Shown here piece after piece: positions 8,086 through 16,696 of a stretch of 53,279 bases of DNA. Within the stretch, counting starts at the first letter, position 1. Each line of letters begins with the position of its first letter. Below the pieces are notes generated by a model. It had not been told where the DNA came from and searched no databases. It saw only the letters and a program-made list of their open reading frames with translations. Source of the stretch: Lachnospiraceae bacterium (GTDB taxonomy: Bacteria; Bacillota; Clostridia; Lachnospirales; Lachnospiraceae); the NCBI GenBank assembly GCA_024696615.1, contig JAILGS010000071.1:1-53279 (forward strand). The letters run 5' to 3'. The position numbers and the translations under genes are program-made.

Positions 8086-9288
8086 TTAATTATACAATAC
8101 AATCTGGGAATGACCTTCACTTGGCATAACAAAACGAACCACGCGACCATCCACAGTCATGGTTTGATCAGATGTTGCCGAGGTGTAGGAATTCCACACA
8201 GAATCCGCTGATTCCGGTAACATATCGGATAAAACACTATTAATCGCATGATCAAAACCAGTGGATCGTTCCTTCACATAGATGTGAAGCATGGTACCGG
8301 ATACCACCACTTCTCCCAGGTAATTATCATTTTCCTCATATACATAAGTGCTATCTAGATAGTGTTGAAAACCATAGGAGGCAAGCTTGGAAGCTTCCTG
8401 ATTACTGGTAATCTTCACTCCCGTATACCCTTCCGTGGTGGCTGTGGTGCTTCCACTAGCATCTTGCGCCGTAGGCGTTGTGGTTGTAGCCTTGGTGGCA
8501 GCCGGTGTAGGCGTTGTGGTAGAAGCAGCCGTTGGTGCTACCGTTGGAGTTGTTGTATTGGAAGCGGGTGCTTGGGTTGGCATCTGAGCATTCGTAGGGG
8601 TTGTTGCCCCTTTCGTTCCTTCTGCTACAGTTTTATTTCCCGCCTGGGTTGGATTTTGCGCCGAAGTCTCTCCGGCAGCCTTCGTCTGTGCAGAGGAATT
8701 TCCTATAGGAGCCTGGGTTTCCTGGTTTTCTTTTCCAATCTCGCCAGTTCCTGCCCCTGCCGAAAGGTTTCCTTGATTCTCCTTCGAAGTCTTGGAATCC
8801 CCCCCTTCCGTACTCTCCCCACTTGCTAAGAAGGTGGTATATTCCGGATAATTTAAGGTTGCCTCCCCTAAGGAGTGAACACATTCAATGGCGATGGAGT
8901 CCGAGGTGGTTCCAATACTGGCCGTTACTACTCCAATTCCTTCTCCCACCACGTCCACTTTTCCTGTAGGATCCACCGTTAACACTTCCGGATTACTGGT
9001 GGACCAGCGAAGAGCGGAGGAATTACCGCTTGGATAGACGGAAGCTGTCATCACATATTGGGTACCAACTAGCATGGTACAGTCTTCCATATCGATTTTA
9101 ATACTCAATGTTTCCTGCGCTCTTTGACTCGCCACATTCTCACTAATGTATGGGCGGGTGGCATTCTCCTCATCGGTCTTGGTAAATACAGCAAATACCA
9201 TAATCACCAATGTAGCCAAAGCTAAGGCAAAAATTGTCAGGAAGGCGACGAGACCGCCGCTTCCCTTCCCATAATTATCCTTCAGCAT
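8086..9288 (-). CDS. Membrane-anchored Ig-like (Big_2) protein with S/T/A-rich stalk
   Basis: A type II-like N-terminal anchor (about residues 12-35, VAFLTIFALALATLVIMVF) is followed by a bacterial Ig-like Big_2 domain (about 53-130; LRWSTSNPEVLTVD and GVVTASIG are characteristic). A low-complexity T/A/S/Q/N/P linker follows (about 145-295), and then a C-terminal domain of about 100 residues that I do not recognise (starting near TSNQEASKLASYGF). The start overlaps the rhomboid gene by 14 bases, so the two are translationally coupled. It is probably displayed outside the cell on a flexible stalk. Its function is unknown; its coupling to a rhomboid makes it a candidate substrate. Confidence 0.8.
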   Translation of the reverse strand: MLKDNYGKGSGGLVAFLTIFALALATLVIMVFAVFTKTDEENATRPYISENVASQRAQETLSIKIDMEDCTMLVGTQYVMTASVYPSGNSSALRWSTSNPEVLTVDPTGKVDVVGEGIGVVTASIGTTSDSIAIECVHSLGEATLNYPEYTTFLASGESTEGGDSKTSKENQGNLSAGAGTGEIGKENQETQAPIGNSSAQTKAAGETSAQNPTQAGNKTVAEGTKGATTPTNAQMPTQAPASNTTTPTVAPTAASTTTPTPAATKATTTTPTAQDASGSTTATTEGYTGVKITSNQEASKLASYGFQHYLDSTYVYEENDNYLGEVVVSGTMLHIYVKERSTGFDHAINSVLSDMLPESADSVWNSYTSATSDQTMTVDGRVVRFVMPSEGHSQIVLYN

Positions 9289-9910
9289 TCCTTCGTTCCC
9301 CCTTATTTAATGCAAATCCGGAGGCACTTCCGATCACGCCGCCGATAATATGTCCCACATTAGAAACATTATCCTGTACAAAGATTCCCTGATACACCTG
9401 GTTTCCCAGATAAATGACAGCAACTAACAGAAACGTAACCGGAATGGTTCCATCCTTAAAGCTGGTCATGGATGATAAAAGAATAAAGGCAAATACAACA
9501 CCACTGGCTCCAATTAATGCGCTATGCGCGAAGAAGAGGGGATAAATGATTCCCGTTCCCACCGCAGTAACTAAAATAACTTCTGCTAATGCTGCAGAAC
9601 CATATTTTTCCTCTAATAATGGTCCCAGTAATAAAATATAAGTCATATTTCCTATCAAATGATCCAGACTTACATGGCCAAAGACATGTCCCACAAGACG
9701 GAACAGAGAAAATAGACTAACATCGGAACGATACACACTAAAAAGCGCATAGTTGGACGCTCCTCCCGTCAATACGGAAAGCAGATAAACTCCGAAACAA
9801 ATGAATACGAATCCCAAAGTTACTGGCGCATTCCATCGAATCTGAAATTTCTTCTTTCCACCAGTTCCTATTGTATGGCTCCCTGTACTTGACTGATTCA
9901 TGTAATCCAT
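9275..9910 (-). CDS. Rhomboid family intramembrane serine protease
   Basis: This is a multi-pass membrane protease with the catalytic dyad Ser136 in IGASGVVFA (GxSG motif) and His187 in SNVGHIIGG. The conserved HxxxN region (HVSLDHLIGN, Asn88) forms the oxyanion site. About six helices fit the basic rhomboid core. ATG 9910 is preferred over GTG 9919 because GAGGTGGGG lies just upstream. It cleaves transmembrane segments of single-pass proteins. The next gene, which overlaps it, encodes such a protein. Confidence 0.92.
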   Translation of the reverse strand: MDYMNQSSTGSHTIGTGGKKKFQIRWNAPVTLGFVFICFGVYLLSVLTGGASNYALFSVYRSDVSLFSLFRLVGHVFGHVSLDHLIGNMTYILLLGPLLEEKYGSAALAEVILVTAVGTGIIYPLFFAHSALIGASGVVFAFILLSSMTSFKDGTIPVTFLLVAVIYLGNQVYQGIFVQDNVSNVGHIIGGVIGSASGFALNKGERRNAEG

Positions 9911-9937
9911 GTTCCCCACCTCATTTCATTCCACGTT

Positions 9938-10171
9938 CTATTCTTCAAATTCCGCGGTCACATAATATCCTGTGGCCTTATGTTCCACCTTGGTAATCAC
10001 TCCCGTATTCACCTTCAATCGCTGGTTTAATGGCACATTATAACTCATGGCCACTGCAGGCTCAATGGTGTAATACCAGGCACTGGGAAGGCGTCCTTCG
10101 GACACTTCGCAGCTGTCCCCTTCCGCCACTAATCCGGGGCGTTCCATCTTGAATACTAATTCACGTTTCAT
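9938..10171 (-). CDS. Small conserved-looking protein of unknown function
   Basis: A 77-residue soluble protein with alternating hydrophobic and polar residues (for example INTERNAL segment GVITKVEHKATGYYVTAEF near the end) that suggests a small beta barrel. There is no signal peptide or membrane helix. AGGAAG lies upstream of ATG 10171. It stands between the KduD-like dehydrogenase and the rhomboid gene with short gaps (55 and 27 bases), so it is probably in the same operon. The frame is well supported by spacing and strand; the function is not recognised. Confidence 0.65.
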   Translation of the reverse strand: MKRELVFKMERPGLVAEGDSCEVSEGRLPSAWYYTIEPAVAMSYNVPLNQRLKVNTGVITKVEHKATGYYVTAEFEE

Positions 10172-10226
10172 ATAACTACTTCCTATTCTTTTCCCGAAAG
10201 ACGGGCGTCCTCTTTTTTATTTCCGA

Positions 10227-10988
10227 TTATCGTGCTAACCAGCCGCCATCCACTGCGATGGTGAAGCCGTTCACATAATCGGAGGCATGGGATGCCAAAA
10301 ATACTACCGTACCCTGCATATCCGCTGGAGTTCCCCAACGACCTGCTGGAATACGATCTAAGATTTCTTCGCTACGCTTCTCATCCCCACGTAACTGTGT
10401 GGTATTATTGGTGGCCATATAACCTGGAGCAATGGCATTCACCTGAATATTGTGCGCAGCCCATTCATTGGCAAGGGCTCTGGTTAAACCAAGAATTGCG
10501 CTCTTACTTGCAGTATAGGCTGGAACGCGGATACCACCCTGATAGGACAGCATGGATGCCACATTAATAATCTTACCGCCCTCACCCTGCTTGATAAATT
10601 CCTTGGCTACGGCCTGGCATAGGAAGAAGACTTCTTTCTGATTCACCTTGTAGACTGCATCCCAGTCTTCCATGGTGTAATTAATGGCATCCTCTCTCTT
10701 AATAATTCCTGCATTATTTACTAAAATATCGATCCGACCATAGGCCTTTAAGGTTTCTTCCACAATTACCGGAATCACATCCGTGGAGGAAAGATCCGCG
10801 ATCACCTCGGTAAATTCCCCATGGAATTCATCAATCAATGCTTTGGTTTCCTCACAGGAGCGTCTTGCAACGCCCACCACTTTGGCACCTGCCTCAGCAA
10901 GTCCCACACACATTCCCTGACCAAGGCCAGTATTGGCTCCGGTTACAATTGCAACCTTACCTGATAAATTAAATTGATCTAATATCAT
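10227..10988 (-). CDS. kduD: SDR family oxidoreductase, KduD-like 2-dehydro-3-deoxy-D-gluconate 5-dehydrogenase
   Basis: A classical short-chain dehydrogenase of 253 residues: the nucleotide-binding TGANTGLG (16-23), NNAG, catalytic Ser145, Tyr158 and Lys162 (YTASK), and a C-terminal DGGW. The N-terminus (FNLSGKVAIVTG, GLGQGM) closely follows KduD, which interconverts 2,5-diketo-3-deoxygluconate and KDG in pectin and glycosaminoglycan breakdown. ATG 10988 has GGAGG eight bases upstream; the longer frame lacks such a site. No kduI, KDG kinase or uronate genes are nearby, so the exact substrate is uncertain and another sugar or polyol SDR remains possible. Confidence 0.82.
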   Translation of the reverse strand: MILDQFNLSGKVAIVTGANTGLGQGMCVGLAEAGAKVVGVARRSCEETKALIDEFHGEFTEVIADLSSTDVIPVIVEETLKAYGRIDILVNNAGIIKREDAINYTMEDWDAVYKVNQKEVFFLCQAVAKEFIKQGEGGKIINVASMLSYQGGIRVPAYTASKSAILGLTRALANEWAAHNIQVNAIAPGYMATNNTTQLRGDEKRSEEILDRIPAGRWGTPADMQGTVVFLASHASDYVNGFTIAVDGGWLAR

Positions 10989-11034
10989 TATGATATCCTC
11001 CCTAACAACTTTTTTTCCCACGGTGACCCGTGGA

Positions 11035-12066
11035 TTAATTAAATCCGATAAAACGTCTGGCAATCTTATATCCCGTCTTTGTCACCTTCCGCCCCATCTT
11101 TCCCGGAAGATGCACATGAGTGCCCAGTACGGAGAAACGAAGGCACACCCATAAAGCGAAATCCTTCTTCTTTAAATAACTCCATAATTCTTTCTTCTTC
11201 TCATAATTCTCATCCGTTTCGGAAAGAATTAACATGATCGAAGAAATCTCCATCATAATATTGAGATACTTCATCATATATCGATGACAATGACGATTCA
11301 TAAAATGCTTTTTCCGCTGTTCTACGAAATCATCAATCATGATCTTATTCACCCGGATCTGCTGATCGATTCGACCAATCATCACCTTCTCATTCACGGA
11401 CTGATCCTCCCGGCCAATAAAATACCGATAGAAATTCACATCCACATAGTACATGGTCTTCACATAAGGTAATGGGGTAAAAACAAAAATATTATCCACA
11501 TAGAAGGTGTGCTTTGGCAGTACCAATCCACAATTCTTTAATAACTGGGTACGATAGATCACGGAATGCATTAAGATATACTGGGTTAAGCGGAAACGCT
11601 TCGCATCCTCCCAGCTAATGATCTGCTCCGTAGGGAACACATTCCGATAACTCATTACTTTCTTATGCTTTTTCCCTTCCTTCTCGTAGACAAAATTAGA
11701 AATTAACAGATCCAATTCTGTATTGCTTTCCACCATGGAACGCATCACCTGCAATAACTTGGCATAAGCTTCTTCATTCACCCAGTCATCGCTATCCACA
11801 ACTTTAAAGAAATACCCTGTTGCATTGCGAAGTCCCGCATTAACTGCTTCTCCATGTCCACCATTTTCCTGATGAATGGCACGAACAATGGTAGGATACT
11901 TGGCTGCATATTCATCTGCAATGGCTGCAGTATTATCCTTGGTGGAACCATCATCCACCACAAGAATTTCCACATCCTCCCCGCCAGTCAGTAACGTATC
12001 AATACAATGTGACATATATGCTGCAGAATTATAACAAGGAACTGCAACGGATAATAATTTTGCCAT
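11035..12066 (-). CDS. Family 2 glycosyltransferase
   Basis: The N-terminal GT-A domain starts with LLSVAVPCYNSAAYM, has VVDDGS (UDP-sugar binding) and the DxD-type VVDSDDW near residue 92. The C-terminal part has no predicted membrane helix and ends with a basic stretch (MGRKVTKTGYKIARR), so it probably acts at the inner face of the membrane on a glycan or teichoic-acid-like acceptor. The 343-residue length is normal for stand-alone enzymes. A weak candidate promoter (TTGCAC, 17 bp, TAGAAG with TGG extension) lies at 12137-12109 inside the purB terminator. The kduD-like gene follows after 46 bases. Confidence 0.88.
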   Translation of the reverse strand: MAKLLSVAVPCYNSAAYMSHCIDTLLTGGEDVEILVVDDGSTKDNTAAIADEYAAKYPTIVRAIHQENGGHGEAVNAGLRNATGYFFKVVDSDDWVNEEAYAKLLQVMRSMVESNTELDLLISNFVYEKEGKKHKKVMSYRNVFPTEQIISWEDAKRFRLTQYILMHSVIYRTQLLKNCGLVLPKHTFYVDNIFVFTPLPYVKTMYYVDVNFYRYFIGREDQSVNEKVMIGRIDQQIRVNKIMIDDFVEQRKKHFMNRHCHRYMMKYLNIMMEISSIMLILSETDENYEKKKELWSYLKKKDFALWVCLRFSVLGTHVHLPGKMGRKVTKTGYKIARRFIGFN

Positions 12067-12120
12067 CTCCTCTTTCCTTTCTTCCCCTGGATGCCCCTCT
12101 ACCGCATCCTTCTACCAGAT

Positions 12121-12161
12121 AAGAAATAAGCGTGCAATGACCGGATAGGTTGTTGCACGCT
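12121..12161 (-). terminator. Hairpin terminator after purB
   Basis: AGCGTGCAA (12129-12137) pairs perfectly with TTGCACGCT (12153-12161), with an extra ACC/GGT stem in the loop. On the minus strand it is followed by TATTTCTTAT, an imperfect T-run. It ends the purC-purF-purB operon. Confidence 0.65.
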
Positions 12162-12184
12162 AAAAAATATCCTAATCGGATATA

Positions 12185-13615
12185 TTATACATTAATTGTA
12201 GCAGTAAGTCCAAGGTCTGATTTATTCGCATCAAGAATTGGCTGAATTACTTCTGCAAGATATTCGGTCACCTGTTCTGGAGAACGGCCAACATATTTGC
12301 TTGGATCCATCGTCTTTTCTAATTCTGCCTTGGTAAGATGGAAATCAGGATCTGCTGCAATCAGGTCTAAGAGGTTATTATCCAGACCATCACGCTTTAC
12401 ATGAGCACCAGCTTCCATGGAAAGGGTACGGATCTTCTCATGTAATTCCTGACGGTTACCGCCGGCCTTTACTGCATCCATCATGATATTTTCTGTAGCC
12501 ATGAATGGAAGTTCTGCCATTAAATGTCTGGTGATGATCTTGTCGTAAACCACTAAACCATCCACAACATTCAAGAAGAGATCCAGGATACCATCCACTG
12601 CAAGGAATCCTTCTGGAACGGATAAACGCTTATTCGCTGAGTCATCCAAAGTTCTTTCAAACCACTGGGTAGAAGATACAATGGCTGGATTTAAAGCATC
12701 ACAGATTACATAATCTGCTAAGGATGCCATACGCTCACAACGCATTGGATTTCTCTTGTAAGCCATCGCTGAAGAGCCGATCTGAGTCTTCTCAAATGGT
12801 TCCTCCACTTCCTTTAAGTGCTGTAACAGACGGATATCATTGGAGAACTTATGTGCACTTGCTGCAATTCCTGCAAGTACATTTAATACTCTGGTATCCA
12901 CCTTACGGGAATAGGTCTGACCGGATACTGGAACTACCGCATCAAATCCCATCTTTTCAGCAATCTTACGATCCAATTCACGGACCTTACTGTGATCCCC
13001 TTCAAATAACTCTAAGAAACTTGCCTGGGTACCAGTGGTTCCCTTAGAGCCAAGTAATTTCATGGTGGAAAGCACATGATCCAAATCTTCCAAATCCAAT
13101 ACTAATTCATTCATCCAAAGTGTAGCACGCTTACCAAGAGTGGTTGGCTGTGCAGGCTGGAAATGAGTAAATGCCAATGTTGGAAGATTCTTATTGGCAT
13201 CTGCGAACTTCGCAAGTTCAGAAATTACATTAATTAACTTCTTACGTACTAATTTTAAGCCTTCGGTCATGATGATAATATCCGTATTATCACCAACATA
13301 GCAGGAAGTAGCTCCTAAATGGATGATTCCCGCTGCCTTCGGGCACTGCTTACCATATGCATATACATGGGACATTACGTCGTGACGAACCACCTTTTCA
13401 CGTTCCTTGGCAACATCATAATTGATGTCATCCACATGTTCTTTCAGTTCCTCGATCTGCTCCTTCGTTACCCCAAGGCCCAGCTCATTCTCTGCTTCTG
13501 CAAGAGCAATCCAAAGCTTTCTCCAGGTCTTAAACTTCTTGTCAGGTGAGAAAATATACTGCATCTCCTGACTTGCATAACGTTCTCCCAGTGGAGTCGT
13601 ATAACGATCGTACAT
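12185..13615 (-). CDS. purB: Adenylosuccinate lyase
   Basis: PurB splits SAICAR to AICAR and adenylosuccinate to AMP, both with release of fumarate. The 476-residue protein has the superfamily signature GSSAMAYKRNPMRCERM (the mobile catalytic-serine loop), TSCYVGDN, and the TGTQASFLELF region for substrate binding. It is the last gene of a purC-purF-purB operon, 20 bases after purF, and is followed by a hairpin terminator. Confidence 0.96.
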   Translation of the reverse strand: MYDRYTTPLGERYASQEMQYIFSPDKKFKTWRKLWIALAEAENELGLGVTKEQIEELKEHVDDINYDVAKEREKVVRHDVMSHVYAYGKQCPKAAGIIHLGATSCYVGDNTDIIIMTEGLKLVRKKLINVISELAKFADANKNLPTLAFTHFQPAQPTTLGKRATLWMNELVLDLEDLDHVLSTMKLLGSKGTTGTQASFLELFEGDHSKVRELDRKIAEKMGFDAVVPVSGQTYSRKVDTRVLNVLAGIAASAHKFSNDIRLLQHLKEVEEPFEKTQIGSSAMAYKRNPMRCERMASLADYVICDALNPAIVSSTQWFERTLDDSANKRLSVPEGFLAVDGILDLFLNVVDGLVVYDKIITRHLMAELPFMATENIMMDAVKAGGNRQELHEKIRTLSMEAGAHVKRDGLDNNLLDLIAADPDFHLTKAELEKTMDPSKYVGRSPEQVTEYLAEVIQPILDANKSDLGLTATINV

Positions 13616-13635
13616 AATTGCCTCCTATGTGTTTA

Positions 13636-15084
13636 TTATTTTTCATATGATCCGCGGATATCCCCCTTAGGAGGCTCCATCGGATAATCGCCAGTAAAAC
13701 ATCCCGTACAAATGTCTTCATTGCCCTCAATTAAATCCTTTAAATCATCTACCGCAATATATCCCAGGGAGTCCGCACCAATCGTCTGGCGGATTTCTTC
13801 GATACTGTGATCATAAGCAATCAACTGATCGGAACTTGGAATATCCGTACCAAAATAACAAGGATATAAAAATGGAGGAGAACTAATTCGCACATGCACT
13901 TCCGTCGCTCCGGCATTTTTTAACAATCTTACAATTCGCTCACTGGTAGTACCGCGAACAATGGAGTCATCAATCATAATCACTCGCTTGCCCTTCACCA
14001 CTTCCGGCATGGCGTTCAGCTTAATCTTAACAGCGCTTTCCCGCTGTGCCTGCTTGGGTTTAATAAAGGTACGACCAATGTAACTATTCTTCATAAATGC
14101 TACTCCATAAGGAATTCCTGATTCCATGGAATATCCTAAAGCAGCTGCGTTACCAGATTCCGGAACACCCACAACGATGTCCGCTTCCACCGGATGGCGC
14201 TTCGCCAGGATCCGCCCCGCCATGACTCTGGACTCATATACACTGATCCCATCAATCCGGCTATCCATCCGGGCAAAATAAATATATTCAAAGATGCATC
14301 TTCTTGGGGTCTTAATGGCCATGGAGCAATCCGAAGCAATGCCTTCCGGAGTAATGGTTACAATCTCTCCCGGAAGAACATCTCTTACAAATTCTGCACC
14401 GATGGCATCTAGAGCACAAGTTTCAGAAGAAAGAAAATACGTATGATCTCTCTTTCCGATGCATAATGGCTTAAATCCAAATGGATCCCTGGCTCCAATT
14501 AATTTGCGAGGGCTCATCACCACTAAGGAATAAGCTCCCTGCAATTTCTTCATGGCACTTGCCACAGCAAGTTCCACGCTTGGGGTATTCAGTCGTTCTC
14601 TTGCAATCAAATATGCAATCACTTCGGAGTCAATGGTGGTCTGAAAAATCGCACCAGTATAGGATAATTCCTCCCGTAATTCTAACGCATTAATCAGATT
14701 GCCATTATGGGCCATGCCAAGAGTACCCTTCACATAATTAATGACCAGGGGCTGGGCATTCTCCCGAACCGAACTTCCTGCAGTAGAATAACGAACATGA
14801 CCAACACCGATATTTCCCTGTAATCCATCCAGGATTTCCGGGGTAAATACTTCATTGACCAGTCCCATGTCCTTATAGGAAGATACTTTTCCCTTCGGAC
14901 CATTGGTATCACTGACTGCAATTCCACAACTTTCCTGTCCACGATGCTGAAGTGCATATAATCCATAATAGATGGTCGAAGAAACCTGATTCCCATCCAT
15001 ATCATAGGCTGCAAAGACGCCGCACTCTTCATGGATTCCATCATCTTCCTCATCATAGCTTGTTGTAATATTTGGTTCACTCAT
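13636..15084 (-). CDS. purF: Amidophosphoribosyltransferase
   Basis: PurF catalyses the first committed step of purine synthesis, converting PRPP and glutamine to phosphoribosylamine. A 20-residue propeptide precedes the nucleophile Cys21 (HEECGVFAAYD), so the enzyme should mature by cleavage as in the Bacillus type. The glutaminase domain has ALQHRGQES. The PRTase domain has the PRPP loop VIMIDDSIVRGTTS. Cysteines near the C-terminus (SPPFLYPCY and CTGCFTGDYP) fit the [4Fe-4S] cluster of this subclass. It lies 70 bases after purC. Confidence 0.97.
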   Translation of the reverse strand: MSEPNITTSYDEEDDGIHEECGVFAAYDMDGNQVSSTIYYGLYALQHRGQESCGIAVSDTNGPKGKVSSYKDMGLVNEVFTPEILDGLQGNIGVGHVRYSTAGSSVRENAQPLVINYVKGTLGMAHNGNLINALELREELSYTGAIFQTTIDSEVIAYLIARERLNTPSVELAVASAMKKLQGAYSLVVMSPRKLIGARDPFGFKPLCIGKRDHTYFLSSETCALDAIGAEFVRDVLPGEIVTITPEGIASDCSMAIKTPRRCIFEYIYFARMDSRIDGISVYESRVMAGRILAKRHPVEADIVVGVPESGNAAALGYSMESGIPYGVAFMKNSYIGRTFIKPKQAQRESAVKIKLNAMPEVVKGKRVIMIDDSIVRGTTSERIVRLLKNAGATEVHVRISSPPFLYPCYFGTDIPSSDQLIAYDHSIEEIRQTIGADSLGYIAVDDLKDLIEGNEDICTGCFTGDYPMEPPKGDIRGSYEK

Positions 15085-15154
15085 ATATTGATTCTCCTGA
15101 TATCTTCACTGTCTCTAACCCCTTAAAAACAACTAATATCATGGAAATAATACT

Positions 15155-16033
15155 TTATACGCGCTTGAATTCCTTACCGGTAAGAAGGGAATATGCTTCC
15201 TTATACTTATCCACAGTCTTGGCAACAACTTCTTCTGGAAGAAGATAATCGCTGTCTGGATTAGCCTTTAACCAATCTCTTACATACTGCTTATCGAAGG
15301 ATGGCTGACCCTTGCCAACTTCGTAACCAGCCTGTGGCCAGAATCTGGAGCTATCTGGAGTAAGCATCTCATCACCAATGACAACTTCTCCATTCTCATC
15401 CAAACCAAATTCGAACTTGGTATCTGCAATAATAATTCCCTTGGTTAATGCATATTCTGCACATTTCTTGTAAAGAGCAATGGTAGCATCCTTAATCTTG
15501 GTAGCATACTCTAAGCCCTTTCCTGGGAACTTCTTCTCTAATACTTCCACACTTCTCTCGAAAGAAATGTTCTCATCATGATCACCAATCTCAGCCTTGG
15601 TACTTGGGGTGTAGATTGGCTCTGCAAGCTTTTCGGATTCCTGTAAGCCCTCTGGAAGCTTGATACCACATACAGTACCATTCTCCTTGTAGCTTGCCCA
15701 ACCAGAACCTGTAATATATCCACGAACGATACATTCAATAGGAAGCATGGTCAGCTTCTTGCAAAGCATTGCTCTTCCTACAAAACGATCCTGCTGGAAG
15801 AATTCAGGCATATCCTTAACATCCGTAGAAATCATGTGATTAGGAATAATGTCACTGGTATAATCAAACCAGAACTTAGACATCTGTGTAAGAATTGCAC
15901 CCTTCTCGGTAACGTTATTCTTTAAGATATGGTCAAATGCAGAAATACGGTCTGTCGCAGCAATCACTAACGCATCTCCGATATCATAGACCTCACGAAC
16001 CTTACCTTCGTACAACAACTTAAATTCTTCCAT
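15155..16033 (-). CDS. purC: Phosphoribosylaminoimidazole-succinocarboxamide synthase (SAICAR synthase)
   Basis: PurC joins CAIR and aspartate using ATP. It has LLYEGKVREVYDIGD, ATDRISAFDHIL, the ECIVRGYITGSGWASYK core and DTKFEFG, as in the 290-300 residue clostridial form. ATG 16033 (MEEFKLLYEGK) is chosen; TTG and ATG codons at 16057/16054 would add seven or eight residues with a poorer ribosome site. It is the first gene of the operon, with a sigma-A promoter about 80 bases upstream and a perfect palindrome in the leader. Confidence 0.95.
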   Translation of the reverse strand: MEEFKLLYEGKVREVYDIGDALVIAATDRISAFDHILKNNVTEKGAILTQMSKFWFDYTSDIIPNHMISTDVKDMPEFFQQDRFVGRAMLCKKLTMLPIECIVRGYITGSGWASYKENGTVCGIKLPEGLQESEKLAEPIYTPSTKAEIGDHDENISFERSVEVLEKKFPGKGLEYATKIKDATIALYKKCAEYALTKGIIIADTKFEFGLDENGEVVIGDEMLTPDSSRFWPQAGYEVGKGQPSFDKQYVRDWLKANPDSDYLLPEEVVAKTVDKYKEAYSLLTGKEFKRV

Positions 16034-16082
16034 TGTTTTACCATCCTTTTTCATCAAAAAAATTATAATTTCTTGGGACCTT

Positions 16083-16100
16083 ACGGAATTTCAATTCCGT
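16083..16100. promoter_or_regulatory. Perfect palindrome in the purC leader
   Basis: ACGGAATT (16083-16090) and AATTCCGT (16093-16100) form a perfect 8-bp inverted repeat with a 2-base centre. It lies about 7-24 bases downstream of the predicted purC start point, a position suited to a repressor operator. It does not match a purine riboswitch core or the PurR box as I know it. Confidence 0.55.
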
Positions 16101-16113
16101 GTCACACTCAAAA

Positions 16114-16142
16114 ATTATATATCATAGGATTTTTAAAATCAA
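16114..16142 (-). promoter_or_regulatory. Sigma-A promoter of purC-purF-purB
   Basis: On the minus strand TTGATT (16142-16137), 17-bp spacer, TATAAT (16119-16114). Transcription should start near 16107. Confidence 0.75.
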
Positions 16143-16175
16143 CCAAGTTAACCTCGTCGAAATGCAGAATAATCA

Positions 16176-16204
16176 TTGATGTTTTGCATAAAATATTGTA
16201 CAAT
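16176..16204 (+). promoter_or_regulatory. Sigma-A promoter of the PilZ gene
   Basis: TTGATG (16176-16181), 17-bp spacer, TACAAT (16199-16204), 36 bases before the start codon. It is divergent from the purC promoter, with 33 bases between the two -35 boxes. Confidence 0.75.
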
Positions 16205-16240
16205 GTCTCTAGATATTTTCTCGTAAGGGGGTACACAAGA

Positions 16241-16624
16241 ATGTCAGAGGAACATCGTCGAAGCAGACGAATCAAGGCAAACCTGGATTTAAAAGTTTCT
16301 AATTTATTTAAGCAGGATAATATTAATGTCGGCCCATTATCATCACCAATTACAGTAGTCGATGTTTCAAAGCATGGAATTGGATTCCGTTCCAAGGATA
16401 TTATCCCTCTGGATTACTATTTCAATGCAGCATTACATCTGGGAGAGATTAAAGATCCATTATTCTGTGTGGTTAAGATTATTCGTTGTTCACCAGTAGA
16501 GAATGGGGAATACATCTACGGTTGTGAATTCATAGGAATGGCATCCATCTTAAATTATATTGTGGATGACTATGAGAAAGAAGTGGATGAAAAGAAGGAA
16601 GGAACCGCTAAGGTTAGTATATAA
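16241..16624 (+). CDS. PilZ domain c-di-GMP receptor
   Basis: A 127-residue stand-alone PilZ domain. Both ligand-binding motifs are intact: RxxxR at Arg6-Arg10 (HRRSRR) and DxSxxG at Asp41-Gly46 (VVDVSKHGIGF). It should bind c-di-GMP in the cytosol and pass the signal to an unknown partner. ATG 16241 is preferred to the longer frame because AAGGGGG lies nine bases upstream and the promoter lies between the two. It is the only plus-strand gene in the middle of the window and is closed by a strong terminator. The EAL protein at 36242-38272 could tune its ligand. Confidence 0.92.
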   Translation: MSEEHRRSRRIKANLDLKVSNLFKQDNINVGPLSSPITVVDVSKHGIGFRSKDIIPLDYYFNAALHLGEIKDPLFCVVKIIRCSPVENGEYIYGCEFIGMASILNYIVDDYEKEVDEKKEGTAKVSI

Positions 16625-16636
16625 GATTGGCTAAAT

Positions 16637-16668
16637 AAAAAGCCCTGTCAAGATTGACAGGGCTTTTT
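16637..16668. terminator. Bidirectional terminator between PilZ gene and HPr-like gene
   Basis: AAAAAGCCCTGTCAA (16637-16651) pairs with TTGACAGGGCTTTTT (16654-16668). The A- and T-runs flank a GC-rich stem, so it can stop transcription from both converging genes. Confidence 0.92.
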
Positions 16669-16696
16669 CATTCTTCAAAGAATTGTCATCAAATGA

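Noticed and set aside
8362-8829. 155-codon plus-strand frame rich in Arg, Gly, Cys and Ser
   Set aside because: It is the complement of the T/A/S/Q low-complexity stalk of the Ig-like protein and has no start signal.
16033-16110. Purine riboswitch upstream of purC
   Set aside because: The leader is only about 75 bases long and has no conserved purine-aptamer loops or following terminator; only the palindrome stands out.
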